DNA from: Streptomyces sp. NRRL B-24484
Lineage (GTDB): Bacteria; Actinomycetota; Actinomycetes; Streptomycetales; Streptomycetaceae
Assembly: GCF_000717715.1 (NCBI RefSeq)
Contig: NZ_JOAI01000006.1
Span: forward strand, 124,001 to 188,000
Direction: 5' to 3'
Length of the DNA: 64,000 nt
The notes under the pieces were generated by a model. It was not told where the DNA came from, made no database searches, and saw only the letters and a program-made list of their open reading frames with translations. Of the stretch, positions 10,185 through 17,375 are shown one piece after another (the stretch's first letter is position 1; each line of letters begins with the position of its first letter). The position numbers and the translations under genes are program-made.

Positions 10185-12041
10185 TCAGCCGGCGGCCCGC
10201 CGCCTCCCGCGGGACTTGCGGGGGTACGGGAACAGCCGTGGCGAGCGTTTCGCCGCGACGTCCTCGATCCAGCCGAAGCTGAGGACGAACAGCCCGATCA
10301 GCGGGATCGCCGCGAAGAGCTGCGGATAGGGGCTGCCGAGCACCGAGCCCCAGTTGTCGGCGAGGTAGTCGACCCGCCAGAGCTGGTCGATCACCGGGAC
10401 GGACAGCTCCAGGGCGAGCGTGTGCCAGAGGTAGACGCTGACGGCCCGGGCGTTCAGCAGGCTGATGATGCCGTTGAACGGTTCCAGGCGCCGGGGCCAC
10501 TGCTCCCAGGACGGGCTGAGGTGGAGCAGCAGCAGGACGAAGCCGAAGGACCAGACGGCCTGGGCGATCGGCACGCCCTCCAGGTCGCCGACCTCGGTCG
10601 GGTCGAGTGCCGGCCGGCTGACGTACCACCAGTACCCGGCGACCATGACGAGCGGCGCCACCGAGGGGGCGACGTACTGCGGGATCTTCTTCAGCAGGCC
10701 CTCGTTGTGGGCCATGCCGAGGATCCAGCAGGAGCCGAAGATCGTGAAGTCGGAGTAGGTCTCCCAGATCCGGCCGTCCTCCGGGAGCAGGCCGGAGAAG
10801 AAGGTCAGCACCAGCGGGGTGAGCACGGTCACCAGCGGGAAGCGGCGCAGGGCGCGCAGCATCAGCGGCGACAGCAGCACGTACCAGAGGTAGGCGCGCA
10901 GGTACCAGAGCGGAACGCCGACCTGGGTGCCCCAGCTGTCCTCCATGAGCCCGAAGCCGTGCAGCTCGCCCACGGGGTAGGGCGGGGTGCTGATCGGCAG
11001 GATCCAGAAGGCGAGCTTGCCCCACCACCAGTTGGGGTGGCCCTCGGAGTCCGGGCCCCAGCCGTCCAGGATCCACAGGGTCATCATCACGACGCCGAAC
11101 AGCCACATCGGCGGCAGCAGGCGGCGCAGTCGGCCGCGGATGACGGTCAGCGCGGGCCGCTTCAGCGAACGCGCCATCAGCGAGCCGGCCAGCGCGAACA
11201 TCACGCCCATGGACGGGAAGACCAGCGGCAGCCACGCCCAGCTGAAGTTGTGGTAGAGCACCACGCGGACGAGGGCCAGGCCGCGCAGCAGGTCGAGGTA
11301 GCGGTCGCGGCCGCCACCGCTGCGGGCGGGCTTCGCCTCCGGGGAGGCCTCCTGCTCCTCCTCCTCGGCCGGGGAGCCCGGCGGGCGGGCGTACTGGGCG
11401 TCGAAGGCCTTGGCGAGCGCGGCGAGCTCGTCCGGGACGCGGAGCTTGAGGGTCTCGTCGTGCCGGGGCACGGAGTTGCGGGCCGCGGTGGGCGGCGCCG
11501 GCCAGTCGCCCCCGGCGGGGCCGTCCTGTGCGGGCTCGTCGAAGACCGGCCGCTCGGCGGTGCGCTGCGCGGCCGCCGGGGCGGGGCGCGGCCCGGTGTG
11601 CTCCGGGCCGGGCTGCGGACGGCCCGGCCCGGCGGACCCGGGGCCTCGGCGCTGCGGGGGCAGGCCGCCGCGGCCGCCGGGCGGCGGGGGGACGCGCAGG
11701 GCCATGGTCTCGTCGGGGGAGAAGCCGCTCCGGGGTGCGGAGGGGCGCTCGCCGGCGCCCGGGCGCCCGCCCGTGCGGGGGCCGGGCCCCTGCGGGCGGT
11801 ACCCGTTGCCCGGTCCCTGCGGGCCGTTGGGCGCACCCGGTCCCTGCGGGCGGCCAGTCGGGTCGGGACGGCCCGGGCCGCCGGTGCCGCGGGGCGCGCC
11901 GGCGGCGCCGGGCGGGGGACCGGAGGGCGCGCCGGGACGGCCCGGGGCGGCCGGACGGTCGGTGCCCTCGCCGGGCTGGGGGCGCTTGCGCGGGGTGAAG
12001 AAGCTCTCGGCCGGATCGGGCCGCTCGGTCGGCTCGGACAC
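10185..12041 (-). CDS. Acyltransferase 3 family membrane protein with long disordered N-terminus
   Basis: 618 residues. Residues 1 to about 244 are a Pro/Gly/Arg-rich low-complexity region with scattered acidic motifs. The rest is an integral-membrane acyltransferase 3 (OafA-like) domain starting RDRYLDLLRGLALVRVVLYHN, with the expected catalytic-type histidine near residue 264 and about ten hydrophobic segments. Such proteins O-acylate cell-surface sugars; the substrate here is not evident. The start is GTG at 12041, seven bases after GGAGG. An in-frame TTG at 12047 is too close to that ribosome binding site. It is the last gene of a three-gene operon, two bases after the stop of the preceding gene. 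Confidence 0.88.
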   Translation of the reverse strand: MSEPTERPDPAESFFTPRKRPQPGEGTDRPAAPGRPGAPSGPPPGAAGAPRGTGGPGRPDPTGRPQGPGAPNGPQGPGNGYRPQGPGPRTGGRPGAGERPSAPRSGFSPDETMALRVPPPPGGRGGLPPQRRGPGSAGPGRPQPGPEHTGPRPAPAAAQRTAERPVFDEPAQDGPAGGDWPAPPTAARNSVPRHDETLKLRVPDELAALAKAFDAQYARPPGSPAEEEEQEASPEAKPARSGGGRDRYLDLLRGLALVRVVLYHNFSWAWLPLVFPSMGVMFALAGSLMARSLKRPALTVIRGRLRRLLPPMWLFGVVMMTLWILDGWGPDSEGHPNWWWGKLAFWILPISTPPYPVGELHGFGLMEDSWGTQVGVPLWYLRAYLWYVLLSPLMLRALRRFPLVTVLTPLVLTFFSGLLPEDGRIWETYSDFTIFGSCWILGMAHNEGLLKKIPQYVAPSVAPLVMVAGYWWYVSRPALDPTEVGDLEGVPIAQAVWSFGFVLLLLHLSPSWEQWPRRLEPFNGIISLLNARAVSVYLWHTLALELSVPVIDQLWRVDYLADNWGSVLGSPYPQLFAAIPLIGLFVLSFGWIEDVAAKRSPRLFPYPRKSRGRRRAAG

Positions 12042-12043
12042 GG

Positions 12044-12436
12044 TCAAACCTCCACGATCGGGGCGGAGACCTCGCCGGTACGCCGCAGGTTGTGCCGACG
12101 CGGTCGGCCGCCGGTGACGGCGGTGATCGACGACTGCGGTGGCACGAAGTACAGGGGTCGCCGGTGGACCGTCCGCTGGACCGGCGGGGTGATCGGGTGC
12201 CCGGGCGCCTCGCGGCCGAGCCGCAGGGCGAGGACGGCGACGAGGGCGAGCAGGCCCTGGGCGGCGAGCACGCCGGTGCGCCCGTCGTGGAACACCGCGT
12301 CGGTCGCCGTGCCGCGGAGCAGCACCGGACCGGGCAGGCAGACCGCGAGGGCCGCGGGCAGGAAGGGCCTCAGCGGCGGGGCGGCGAGGCGGCGGGCGCG
12401 GAGGACCGACTGCCGACGGTGCTGACTGCGGGGCAT
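12044..12436 (-). CDS. Small membrane protein of the acyltransferase operon
   Basis: 130 residues with two hydrophobic segments, roughly residues 24-40 (PFLPAALAVCLPGPVLL) and 54-73. The ends are basic (MPRSQHRRQSVLRARR and HRRPLYF). No recognised domain. Its stop lies two bases before the acyltransferase GTG and its GAG-GTT codons form that gene's ribosome binding site, so the two are almost certainly translationally coupled. It could be an accessory subunit of the acyltransferase. Confidence 0.7.
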   Translation of the reverse strand: MPRSQHRRQSVLRARRLAAPPLRPFLPAALAVCLPGPVLLRGTATDAVFHDGRTGVLAAQGLLALVAVLALRLGREAPGHPITPPVQRTVHRRPLYFVPPQSSITAVTGGRPRRHNLRRTGEVSAPIVEV

Positions 12437-12470
12437 GGGTGTTCCTGGTGGGCCGGTACGGGGTGCCGGT

Positions 12471-12953
12471 TCAGTGGCCGGTGGTGGTCGTGGCGGTGCC
12501 GGTCCTGGCGGTCGTGCCGGTCTTCACCGTGGTGCCGGGCTTGGCGGTGGTGGACGTCTTGGTGCCCGCGGAGTGCGAGGCGGTGGCCTTGGCGGTGCCG
12601 GACTTGGACGCGGAACCGCTGGGCTTGCCGGAGGCGCCGGGGTGGCCGATCTGGGTGGCCTTGGAGGACGTGGGCGAGGGGCTCGCCGACACGGTCGGCA
12701 CGGGCTGCGGGCTCGGCACCGCGGTGGACGAGGCGAGCGAGTCGGGCAGTTCCAGCGGCGGGGCCTGGGCGACGGCGCCGAAGAGGCTGACCACCATGCC
12801 GACGGTGAAGAGCAGCCCGCTGCCGCCGACCATCCAGCCCAGGTGCCGCAGGAGGCGGCCGCGGGTCCCGGACTCGTCCACGAAGACCGGTGCCGGCTCG
12901 GCTCCGGTGGGTATGGCAGCCGGGTCGTCCGTCCGGGGTTGGGAGATCGACAT
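12471..12953 (-). CDS. Membrane-anchored Ser/Thr-rich protein of the acyltransferase operon
   Basis: 160 residues. A cytoplasmic N-terminus of about 35 residues is followed by one hydrophobic segment (WMVGGSGLLFTVGMVVSLFGA) and then a Ser/Thr/Lys/Pro-rich extracytoplasmic tail with KPGTTVKTGTTARTG-type near-repeats. No catalytic domain is visible. First gene of the leftward operon, 34 bp before the small membrane protein. The tail resembles O-glycosylated or wall-spanning stalks of actinobacteria, but the function is unknown. Confidence 0.75.
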   Translation of the reverse strand: MSISQPRTDDPAAIPTGAEPAPVFVDESGTRGRLLRHLGWMVGGSGLLFTVGMVVSLFGAVAQAPPLELPDSLASSTAVPSPQPVPTVSASPSPTSSKATQIGHPGASGKPSGSASKSGTAKATASHSAGTKTSTTAKPGTTVKTGTTARTGTATTTTGH

Positions 12954-13343
12954 CGGGATCCGGGCCCTCCAGGGTCAGGCGGGCGCGCTGAACCGCCGCC
13001 TGCCAGACCGTAGTGCACCCGGTCGACCTGAATCAGTGTCAATGTCCGATGTGGGGAGATATGCGGTGAGCTTGTGACCGGATCGAGACGTGCGGTGGGC
13101 GCCTCGGGTGCGGACCGGACTGCCGTGTGCGATCGCCCGATCGGTCCCCGGTGTGCCGCCGGTGCGGGAGCGGACGGCCCCGCCGCTGGCGGCCCCTCGG
13201 CGGGAGGAGCGCCGGGCGCCGCCGGAACCGCGGGAGGAACGGGGGCAATCGGCGCACCTCGGGCATTGGTCTTGACCAATGGCCCGGAGGGTCGGGAGAG
13301 TGCGCACTGATCACTCCCACTCTCTCCGCGGAGCCCCCTTCCC
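12954..13343. promoter_or_regulatory. Divergent intergenic region of the envelope operon and the anchor A gene
   Basis: 390 bp with no convincing gene. Open frames across it are Gly/Ala/Arg-rich composition artefacts. Its clearest feature is the dre-like palindrome at 13265-13280, near the rightward gene. The left half should hold the promoter of the acyltransferase operon, but I see no strong hexamers. Confidence 0.45.
13265..13280. promoter_or_regulatory. DasR-like (dre) palindrome
   Basis: ATTGGTCTTGACCAAT matches the DasR responsive element consensus A(C/G)TGGTCTAGACCA(G/C)T at 13 of 16 positions. It sits in a longer near-palindrome, GGGC before and GCCC after. It lies 64 bp before the ATG of the choice-of-anchor A gene and 312 bp from the divergent operon, so the rightward gene is the likelier target. 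DasR is the GntR-family regulator of N-acetylglucosamine and chitin use in streptomycetes. Confidence 0.6.
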
Positions 13344-14609
13344 ATGCGCATATCCCGACCCGTCGCCGCCCTGGTGCTCGGCGGATCCCTCGCCCTCGGC
13401 GCCCTCGCCCCGGCCGCGCACGCCGCCCCGTCCGGCGGCACCTGCCCGGGCCTCGGCACGGCCGGCCTGTACGGCGAGTTCGTCGAGGGCGACGACACCC
13501 ACTCGCCGGACGCCGAGGGCGCGGTCGCGGTCGGCGGCAACGCCGACTTCCGCGGCGGCTTCTCGGTGGGCAACGAGCTGACGGCCGCCCAGGTGGCCGC
13601 CCTGCCCGGCGGCAACGCCCTGGTGGTGGCCGGCGGCATCAGGGGCGGCGTCCAGGTCATGCAGGGCAACGGCGTGTACGGCGGCACGCTCGCCGGCACC
13701 GCCGAGGCCCACCACGGCACGGTCGTGCACGGCGCCTCGCCGATCGACTTCGCCGCCGAGTTCGCGAAGCTGCGCGCGGTCTCCACCGACCTGGCGAAGC
13801 TGACCACCCCCGGCACCGCGATCAAGGCCGCCGGCGGAACCCTGACCCTCACCGGCACCGACGCCGGCCTCAACGCCTTCGTGCTGACGGCCGCGCAGCT
13901 CCAGGGCGCCGAGGAGGTCTACCTGCACGTGCCCGTCGGCGCGGTCACCGTGGTCAGCGTCACCGGCGACGGCTACGACCAGGCGGCGGCGCACACCACC
14001 GGCTTCTTCCTGTGGGACGCGGCGGCCGCGACGTACGTGCTCGACGACAAGAGCCGGTCCGCCTCGGGCGGCGCCGTCCGGGCCCGCCTGCTGTGGAACT
14101 TCCCGACCGCCACCAAGGTCGTCAAGAACAGCGGCAACGCCTGGCCCGGCAGCGTGCTCGCCCCGAACGCCGCCTTCGACCTCGGCTCCGGCGGCCCGGT
14201 CAACGGCTCGGTGATCGCCGAGTCGCTCAAGGGCAGCGGCGGGGCCGAGACCCACCACTACCCGTTCGCGGGCTGCCTGCCCGGCACGGACACCCCGAAG
14301 CCCACGCCCTCCGGCTCCACCCCGCCGGCCACCACCGGCGGCGGCTCCACCGGCACCACGGGCACCACAGGTGCGACGGGTGCGTCGACGAACGGCGGGA
14401 CCTCCACCGGGGGCACCACCGGCGGCAGCAGCCCGTCCCCGACGCCCTCGGGCTCCATCCCGGCCACCCCGCCCGCCACCACCGGCTCCACCACCGGCGG
14501 GCTCGCCTTCACCGGCGCCGACGGCGTGGTCCCGCTGGCGATAGGCGGCGCCCTGGTGCTGGCCGCGGGCGGCGGCATCGTCCTCGCCGTCCGCCGGCGC
14601 CGCGCCTGA
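13344..14609 (+). CDS. Choice-of-anchor A family secreted protein with LAXTG sorting signal
   Basis: 421 residues. A Sec signal peptide spans residues 1 to about 28 (ending AHAAPSGG). A choice-of-anchor A domain of about 270 residues begins GLYGEFVEGDDTHSPDAEGAVAVGGN. A Thr/Gly/Ser/Pro linker covers about residues 318-385. The end is a cell-wall sorting signal: LAFTG at 387-391, a hydrophobic segment, and RRRRA. LAXTG is the form recognised by class E sortases in streptomycetes, so the protein is probably covalently attached to peptidoglycan. Choice-of-anchor A proteins are surface or matrix proteins of poorly known function. A dre-like site lies upstream and a strong terminator follows. Confidence 0.88.
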   Translation: MRISRPVAALVLGGSLALGALAPAAHAAPSGGTCPGLGTAGLYGEFVEGDDTHSPDAEGAVAVGGNADFRGGFSVGNELTAAQVAALPGGNALVVAGGIRGGVQVMQGNGVYGGTLAGTAEAHHGTVVHGASPIDFAAEFAKLRAVSTDLAKLTTPGTAIKAAGGTLTLTGTDAGLNAFVLTAAQLQGAEEVYLHVPVGAVTVVSVTGDGYDQAAAHTTGFFLWDAAAATYVLDDKSRSASGGAVRARLLWNFPTATKVVKNSGNAWPGSVLAPNAAFDLGSGGPVNGSVIAESLKGSGGAETHHYPFAGCLPGTDTPKPTPSGSTPPATTGGGSTGTTGTTGATGASTNGGTSTGGTTGGSSPSPTPSGSIPATPPATTGSTTGGLAFTGADGVVPLAIGGALVLAAGGGIVLAVRRRRA

Positions 14610-14620
14610 CCGGCCCCGGA

Positions 14621-14665
14621 CGCGGCGGTGCCCCCGCACCCGAGGGGTACGGGGGCACCGCCGCG
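14621..14665. terminator. Convergent terminator after the anchor A gene
   Basis: 16-bp perfect stem (14621-14636 with 14650-14665), loop of 13 bases. It lies between the anchor A gene and the leftward ABC permease gene. Confidence 0.85.
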
Positions 14666-14672
14666 CCGGGAC

Positions 14673-15437
14673 TCACTCCCAGCGGAAGAACCGCGCCGCC
14701 GCGGCCAGCCCCAGCACCGACCAGACGGCCAGCACCCCGAGGTCCGACCAGGGCACCCCGGCGCCGTACTGCAGCACCGAGCGCAGCCCGTCCGAGAGGG
14801 CGCTGATCGGCAGCAGCTCCAGCACCGGCCGCACGGCCTCCGGGAAGCGCGACAGCGGCACCACCACGCCGCCGATCAGCAGCAGCAGGACGAAGACCAG
14901 GTTCGCGCCGGCCAGCGTGGCCTCCGCCTTCAGCGTGCCGGCCATCAGCAGGCCCAGGCCCGAGAAGGCGGCGGTGCCGAGCACCAGCAGCCCGGCGACG
15001 GCGAGCGGACCGCCCTGCGGCGACCAGCCCAGCGCCAGCGCGATCACGGTCAGCAGCGCCACCTGCAGCACCTCGGTGACCAGCACGCAGCCGGTCTTCG
15101 CGGTGAGCAGCGCCCAGCGCGGCAGCGGCGTCGCACCGAGCCGCTTCAGCACGCCGTAGCGCCGCTCGAAGCCGGTGGCGATCGCCTGCCCGGTGAAGGC
15201 GGTGGACATCACGGCGAGCGCCAGCAGCCCGGGCGCCAGGAAGTCGACCCGCTTGCCGGGGCCGTCCGCGGCGACGATGTCGACGGCGCTGAACAGCACC
15301 AGCAGCACGGTCGGGATGATCACCGTCAGCAGCAGCTGCTCGCCGTTGCGCAGCAGCATCCGGGTCTCCAGCGCGGTCTGCGCCAGCAGCATCCGGCCGA
15401 CCGGGGCGGCCGCCGGCCGCGGTGAGTAGTCGGTCAC
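14673..15437 (-). CDS. ABC-2 type transporter permease
   Basis: 254 residues with six hydrophobic segments of the ABC-2/DrrB kind (LLTVIIPTVLLVLFSAVDIV, FTGQAIATGFERRYGVLKRLGATPLPR and following). It forms the membrane half of an exporter with the ATPase encoded just upstream. The start is GTG at 15437, overlapping the ATPase stop by four bases (GTGA). The ERRYGVLKRLG segment is a typical ABC-2 coupling region. The substrate is unknown, and the closest paralogues by look are drug/antibiotic exporters. Confidence 0.9.
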   Translation of the reverse strand: MTDYSPRPAAAPVGRMLLAQTALETRMLLRNGEQLLLTVIIPTVLLVLFSAVDIVAADGPGKRVDFLAPGLLALAVMSTAFTGQAIATGFERRYGVLKRLGATPLPRWALLTAKTGCVLVTEVLQVALLTVIALALGWSPQGGPLAVAGLLVLGTAAFSGLGLLMAGTLKAEATLAGANLVFVLLLLIGGVVVPLSRFPEAVRPVLELLPISALSDGLRSVLQYGAGVPWSDLGVLAVWSVLGLAAAARFFRWE

Positions 15438-16354
15438 GAGCGCAGCTCCCGTCCGGTCAGCTCCAGGAAGACGTCCTCCAGGCTGCGCCGCTGCACGGCC
15501 AGCCCCTCCGGCATGACACCCGCCCCGGCGCACCAGGCGGTGACGGCGGCGAGCAGCTGCGGGTCGACCGGGGCGTCCACCCGGTACGAGCCGGGGGCCG
15601 CCTCGACGGCGACCGCGCCGGACGGCAGGACGGCCCGCAGGCCGTCCAGGTCCAGGCCGGTGGGGGCGTCGAAGCGGACGCCGTCCTCGGCCCGGCAGAG
15701 CTCCTGCGGGGAGCCGGCGGCGACCACCCGGCCGCGGTCGACGACCGCGACCGCGTCGGCGAGCTGCTCGGCCTCGTCCATGTGGTGGGTGGTGACCACC
15801 ACGGTCACGCCGTCGCGGCGCAGCTCGCGGACCAGCTCCCAGGTGGCGCGGCGGGCCTGCGGGTCGAGGCCGGCGGTCGGCTCGTCCAGGAAGACCAGCT
15901 CGGGGCGGCCGACCACGGCCATGGCGAGGGCGAGCCGCTGCTGCTGCCCGCCGGAGAGCCGGCGGTAGGCGGTGCGCCCGCAGGAGCCGAGGCCGAGTCG
16001 CTCGACCAGGGCGTCCACGTCCAGCGGGTCGGCGTACAGCTTCGCGGTGTGCCGGAGCATCTCGACGGCGCGGGCGCCCGGGTAGACGCCGCCGGACTGC
16101 AGCATCACGCCGATCCGCGGGCGCAGCGCAGCGCCGTCGGCGACCGGGTCGAGGCCGAGCACCCGGACGGTGCCGGCGTCGGCGCGGCGGTAGCCCTCGC
16201 AGATCTCGACGGTGGTGGTCTTGCCGGCGCCGTTCGGGCCGAGCACGGCGGTGACGGTGCCGCGGGCGATGGTGAGGTCGAGGCCGTCGACGGCCGTCTT
16301 CTCGCCGTACCGTTTGACCAGCCCGGCCACCTCTACGGCGGGTTCGAGTCGCAT
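15434..16354 (-). CDS. ABC transporter ATP-binding protein (DrrA-like)
   Basis: 306 residues. The Walker A motif GPNGAGKTT is at residues 39-47, the signature is LSGGQQQR, and Walker B is LVFLDEPTAGLDP. A DrrA-type C-terminal domain ends SLEDVFLELTGRELRS. It powers the ABC-2 permease encoded downstream. ATG at 16354; a TACACT hexamer at 16367-16362 on the minus strand is placed so that a leaderless transcript is possible. It diverges from sufR, with an iron-box-like palindrome at 16422-16440 between them. Confidence 0.92.
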   Translation of the reverse strand: MRLEPAVEVAGLVKRYGEKTAVDGLDLTIARGTVTAVLGPNGAGKTTTVEICEGYRRADAGTVRVLGLDPVADGAALRPRIGVMLQSGGVYPGARAVEMLRHTAKLYADPLDVDALVERLGLGSCGRTAYRRLSGGQQQRLALAMAVVGRPELVFLDEPTAGLDPQARRATWELVRELRRDGVTVVVTTHHMDEAEQLADAVAVVDRGRVVAAGSPQELCRAEDGVRFDAPTGLDLDGLRAVLPSGAVAVEAAPGSYRVDAPVDPQLLAAVTAWCAGAGVMPEGLAVQRRSLEDVFLELTGRELRS

Positions 16355-16421
16355 ACCGGCGAGTGTAAGAGGCGGCCGGCCGGGCCCCGGACACCGGGCC
16401 GCCGCCGCCCGTCCATGCGGG

Positions 16422-16440
16422 TCAGGTAAGCCTTACCTGC
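16422..16440. promoter_or_regulatory. Iron-box-like palindrome (DmdR/IdeR type)
   Basis: TCAGGTAAGCCTTACCTGC contains a perfect 8-bp inverted repeat with a one-base centre at 16431. It agrees with the DmdR1/IdeR consensus TTAGGTTAGGCTAACCTAA at 13 of 19 positions. It lies 68 bp upstream of the ABC ATPase ATG and 72 bp upstream of the sufR GTG, so it could serve either. No other copy was noticed in the window. Confidence 0.6.
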
Positions 16441-16485
16441 GTGATTGAGGACACCGCTGAGGCGTGGATCACGGCTTGTTCCTCC

Positions 16486-16511
16486 GGAACGAATTACGCA
16501 ACAATGGTGTT
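16486..16511 (+). promoter_or_regulatory. Possible ECF-type promoter of sufR
   Basis: GGAAC at 16486-16490 and GTT at 16509-16511 are separated by exactly 18 bases, a spacing and sequence seen in several ECF sigma promoters. Transcription would start around 16518-16521, at or next to the ATG at 16521. That would fit the lack of any ribosome binding site. Short motifs like these occur by chance, so this is tentative. Confidence 0.3.
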
Positions 16512-16512
16512 G
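16499..16512. promoter_or_regulatory. SufR-type operator CAAC-N6-GTTG
   Basis: CAAC AATGGT GTTG matches exactly the perfect inverted repeat described for SufR operators. It overlaps the proposed -10 and the first base of the GTG start of sufR, a position suited to autorepression of the whole suf operon. Confidence 0.65.
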
Positions 16513-17375
16513 TGAAAAACATGCGCGAGCACCCGGCACAGGACGGAGCGGCCGAGACGGCCCCCGGCTGCGCCGTGCCCGCGACGGCGGCGGAGGTCCT
16601 GCTGGAGGGCCATCGGGCGACCCGGGACCGGGTCGCCCGCTCGATCCTCGACCACGGCCCCTCCTCCGCGGCCGACCTGGCCAGCCGCCTCGGCCTGACC
16701 GCCGCGGCCGTCCGCCGCCACCTGGACTCGCTGGCCGCCGCCGGCCTGGTCGAGTCCCGTGAGCAGCGGGTCTACGGCAGCCGCGGCCGCGGCCGTCCGG
16801 CGAAGGTGTTCGCCCTGACCGAGTCCGGCCGGGACGCCTTCTACCAGGCGTACGACCAGATCGCCGCCGACGCCCTGCGCTGGATCTCGGAGTCGGTGGG
16901 CGGCGGCACGGCGGGCGAGGAGGCGGTCGCCGCCTTCGCCCGGGCCCGCTTCGCCAAGCAGGGCCAGAAGTACCTGAGCAGCCTGGAGCAGGCCGCGGCC
17001 GGTCACCGCGCCGAGGCGCTCGCCGAGGCGCTGAGCGCCGACGGGTACGCTGCCACGGTGCGGCGCGTGCCCTCCGCCGCGGCCGCGAAGGCCCCGGCGG
17101 GCGCCCAGCTCTGCCAGCACCACTGCCCGGTCGCGCACATCGCCGAGCAGTTCCCGCAGCTCTGCGAGGCCGAGACCGAGGTCTTCTCGCAGCTCCTGGG
17201 CACCCATGTGCAACGACTGGCCACGATCGCCCACGGCGACGGGGTCTGCACCACCTATGTGCCGGCATCCGGTGCCGCACCGTCGTCCGCCGAGCGGGCG
17301 CCCGGTGCCGTGCCGACTGCCGGTACGTCCCCCAATGAAACGGCTCGTCCGCGCGGAGGAAATTCGCATGACTGA
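16512..17375 (+). CDS. sufR: SufR-like iron-sulfur cluster-sensing repressor
   Basis: 287 residues from GTG at 16512; ATG at 16521 is an alternative. An N-terminal winged helix ([25 protein letters not shown], then [17 protein letters not shown] and a basic wing [11 protein letters not shown]) precedes a regulatory part with three cysteines C201, C205 and C218 (in [10 protein letters not shown] and QLCEAE) that can hold an Fe-S cluster. Known SufR proteins repress suf genes when the cluster is present. No ribosome binding site is visible before either start, pointing to a leaderless mRNA. The last 8 bases overlap sufB, so it heads the suf operon. Confidence 0.9.
   Translation: MKNMREHPAQDGAAETAPGCAVPATAAEVLLEGHRATRDRVARSILDHGPSSAADLASRLGLTAAAVRRHLDSLAAAGLVESREQRVYGSRGRGRPAKVFALTESGRDAFYQAYDQIAADALRWISESVGGGTAGEEAVAAFARARFAKQGQKYLSSLEQAAAGHRAEALAEALSADGYAATVRRVPSAAAAKAPAGAQLCQHHCPVAHIAEQFPQLCEAETEVFSQLLGTHVQRLATIAHGDGVCTTYVPASGAAPSSAERAPGAVPTAGTSPNETARPRGGNSHD

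Noticed and set aside
10422..12425. Long plus-strand frame opposite the acyltransferase
   Set aside because: Gln/Gly/Arg-rich antisense shadow; the leftward operon has clear membrane domains and a coupled start.
16464..16511. Upstream extension of sufR starting at GTG 16464
   Set aside because: It would translate through the SufR operator, include a rare TTA codon and add residues not seen in the family; GTG 16512 or ATG 16521 fit better.
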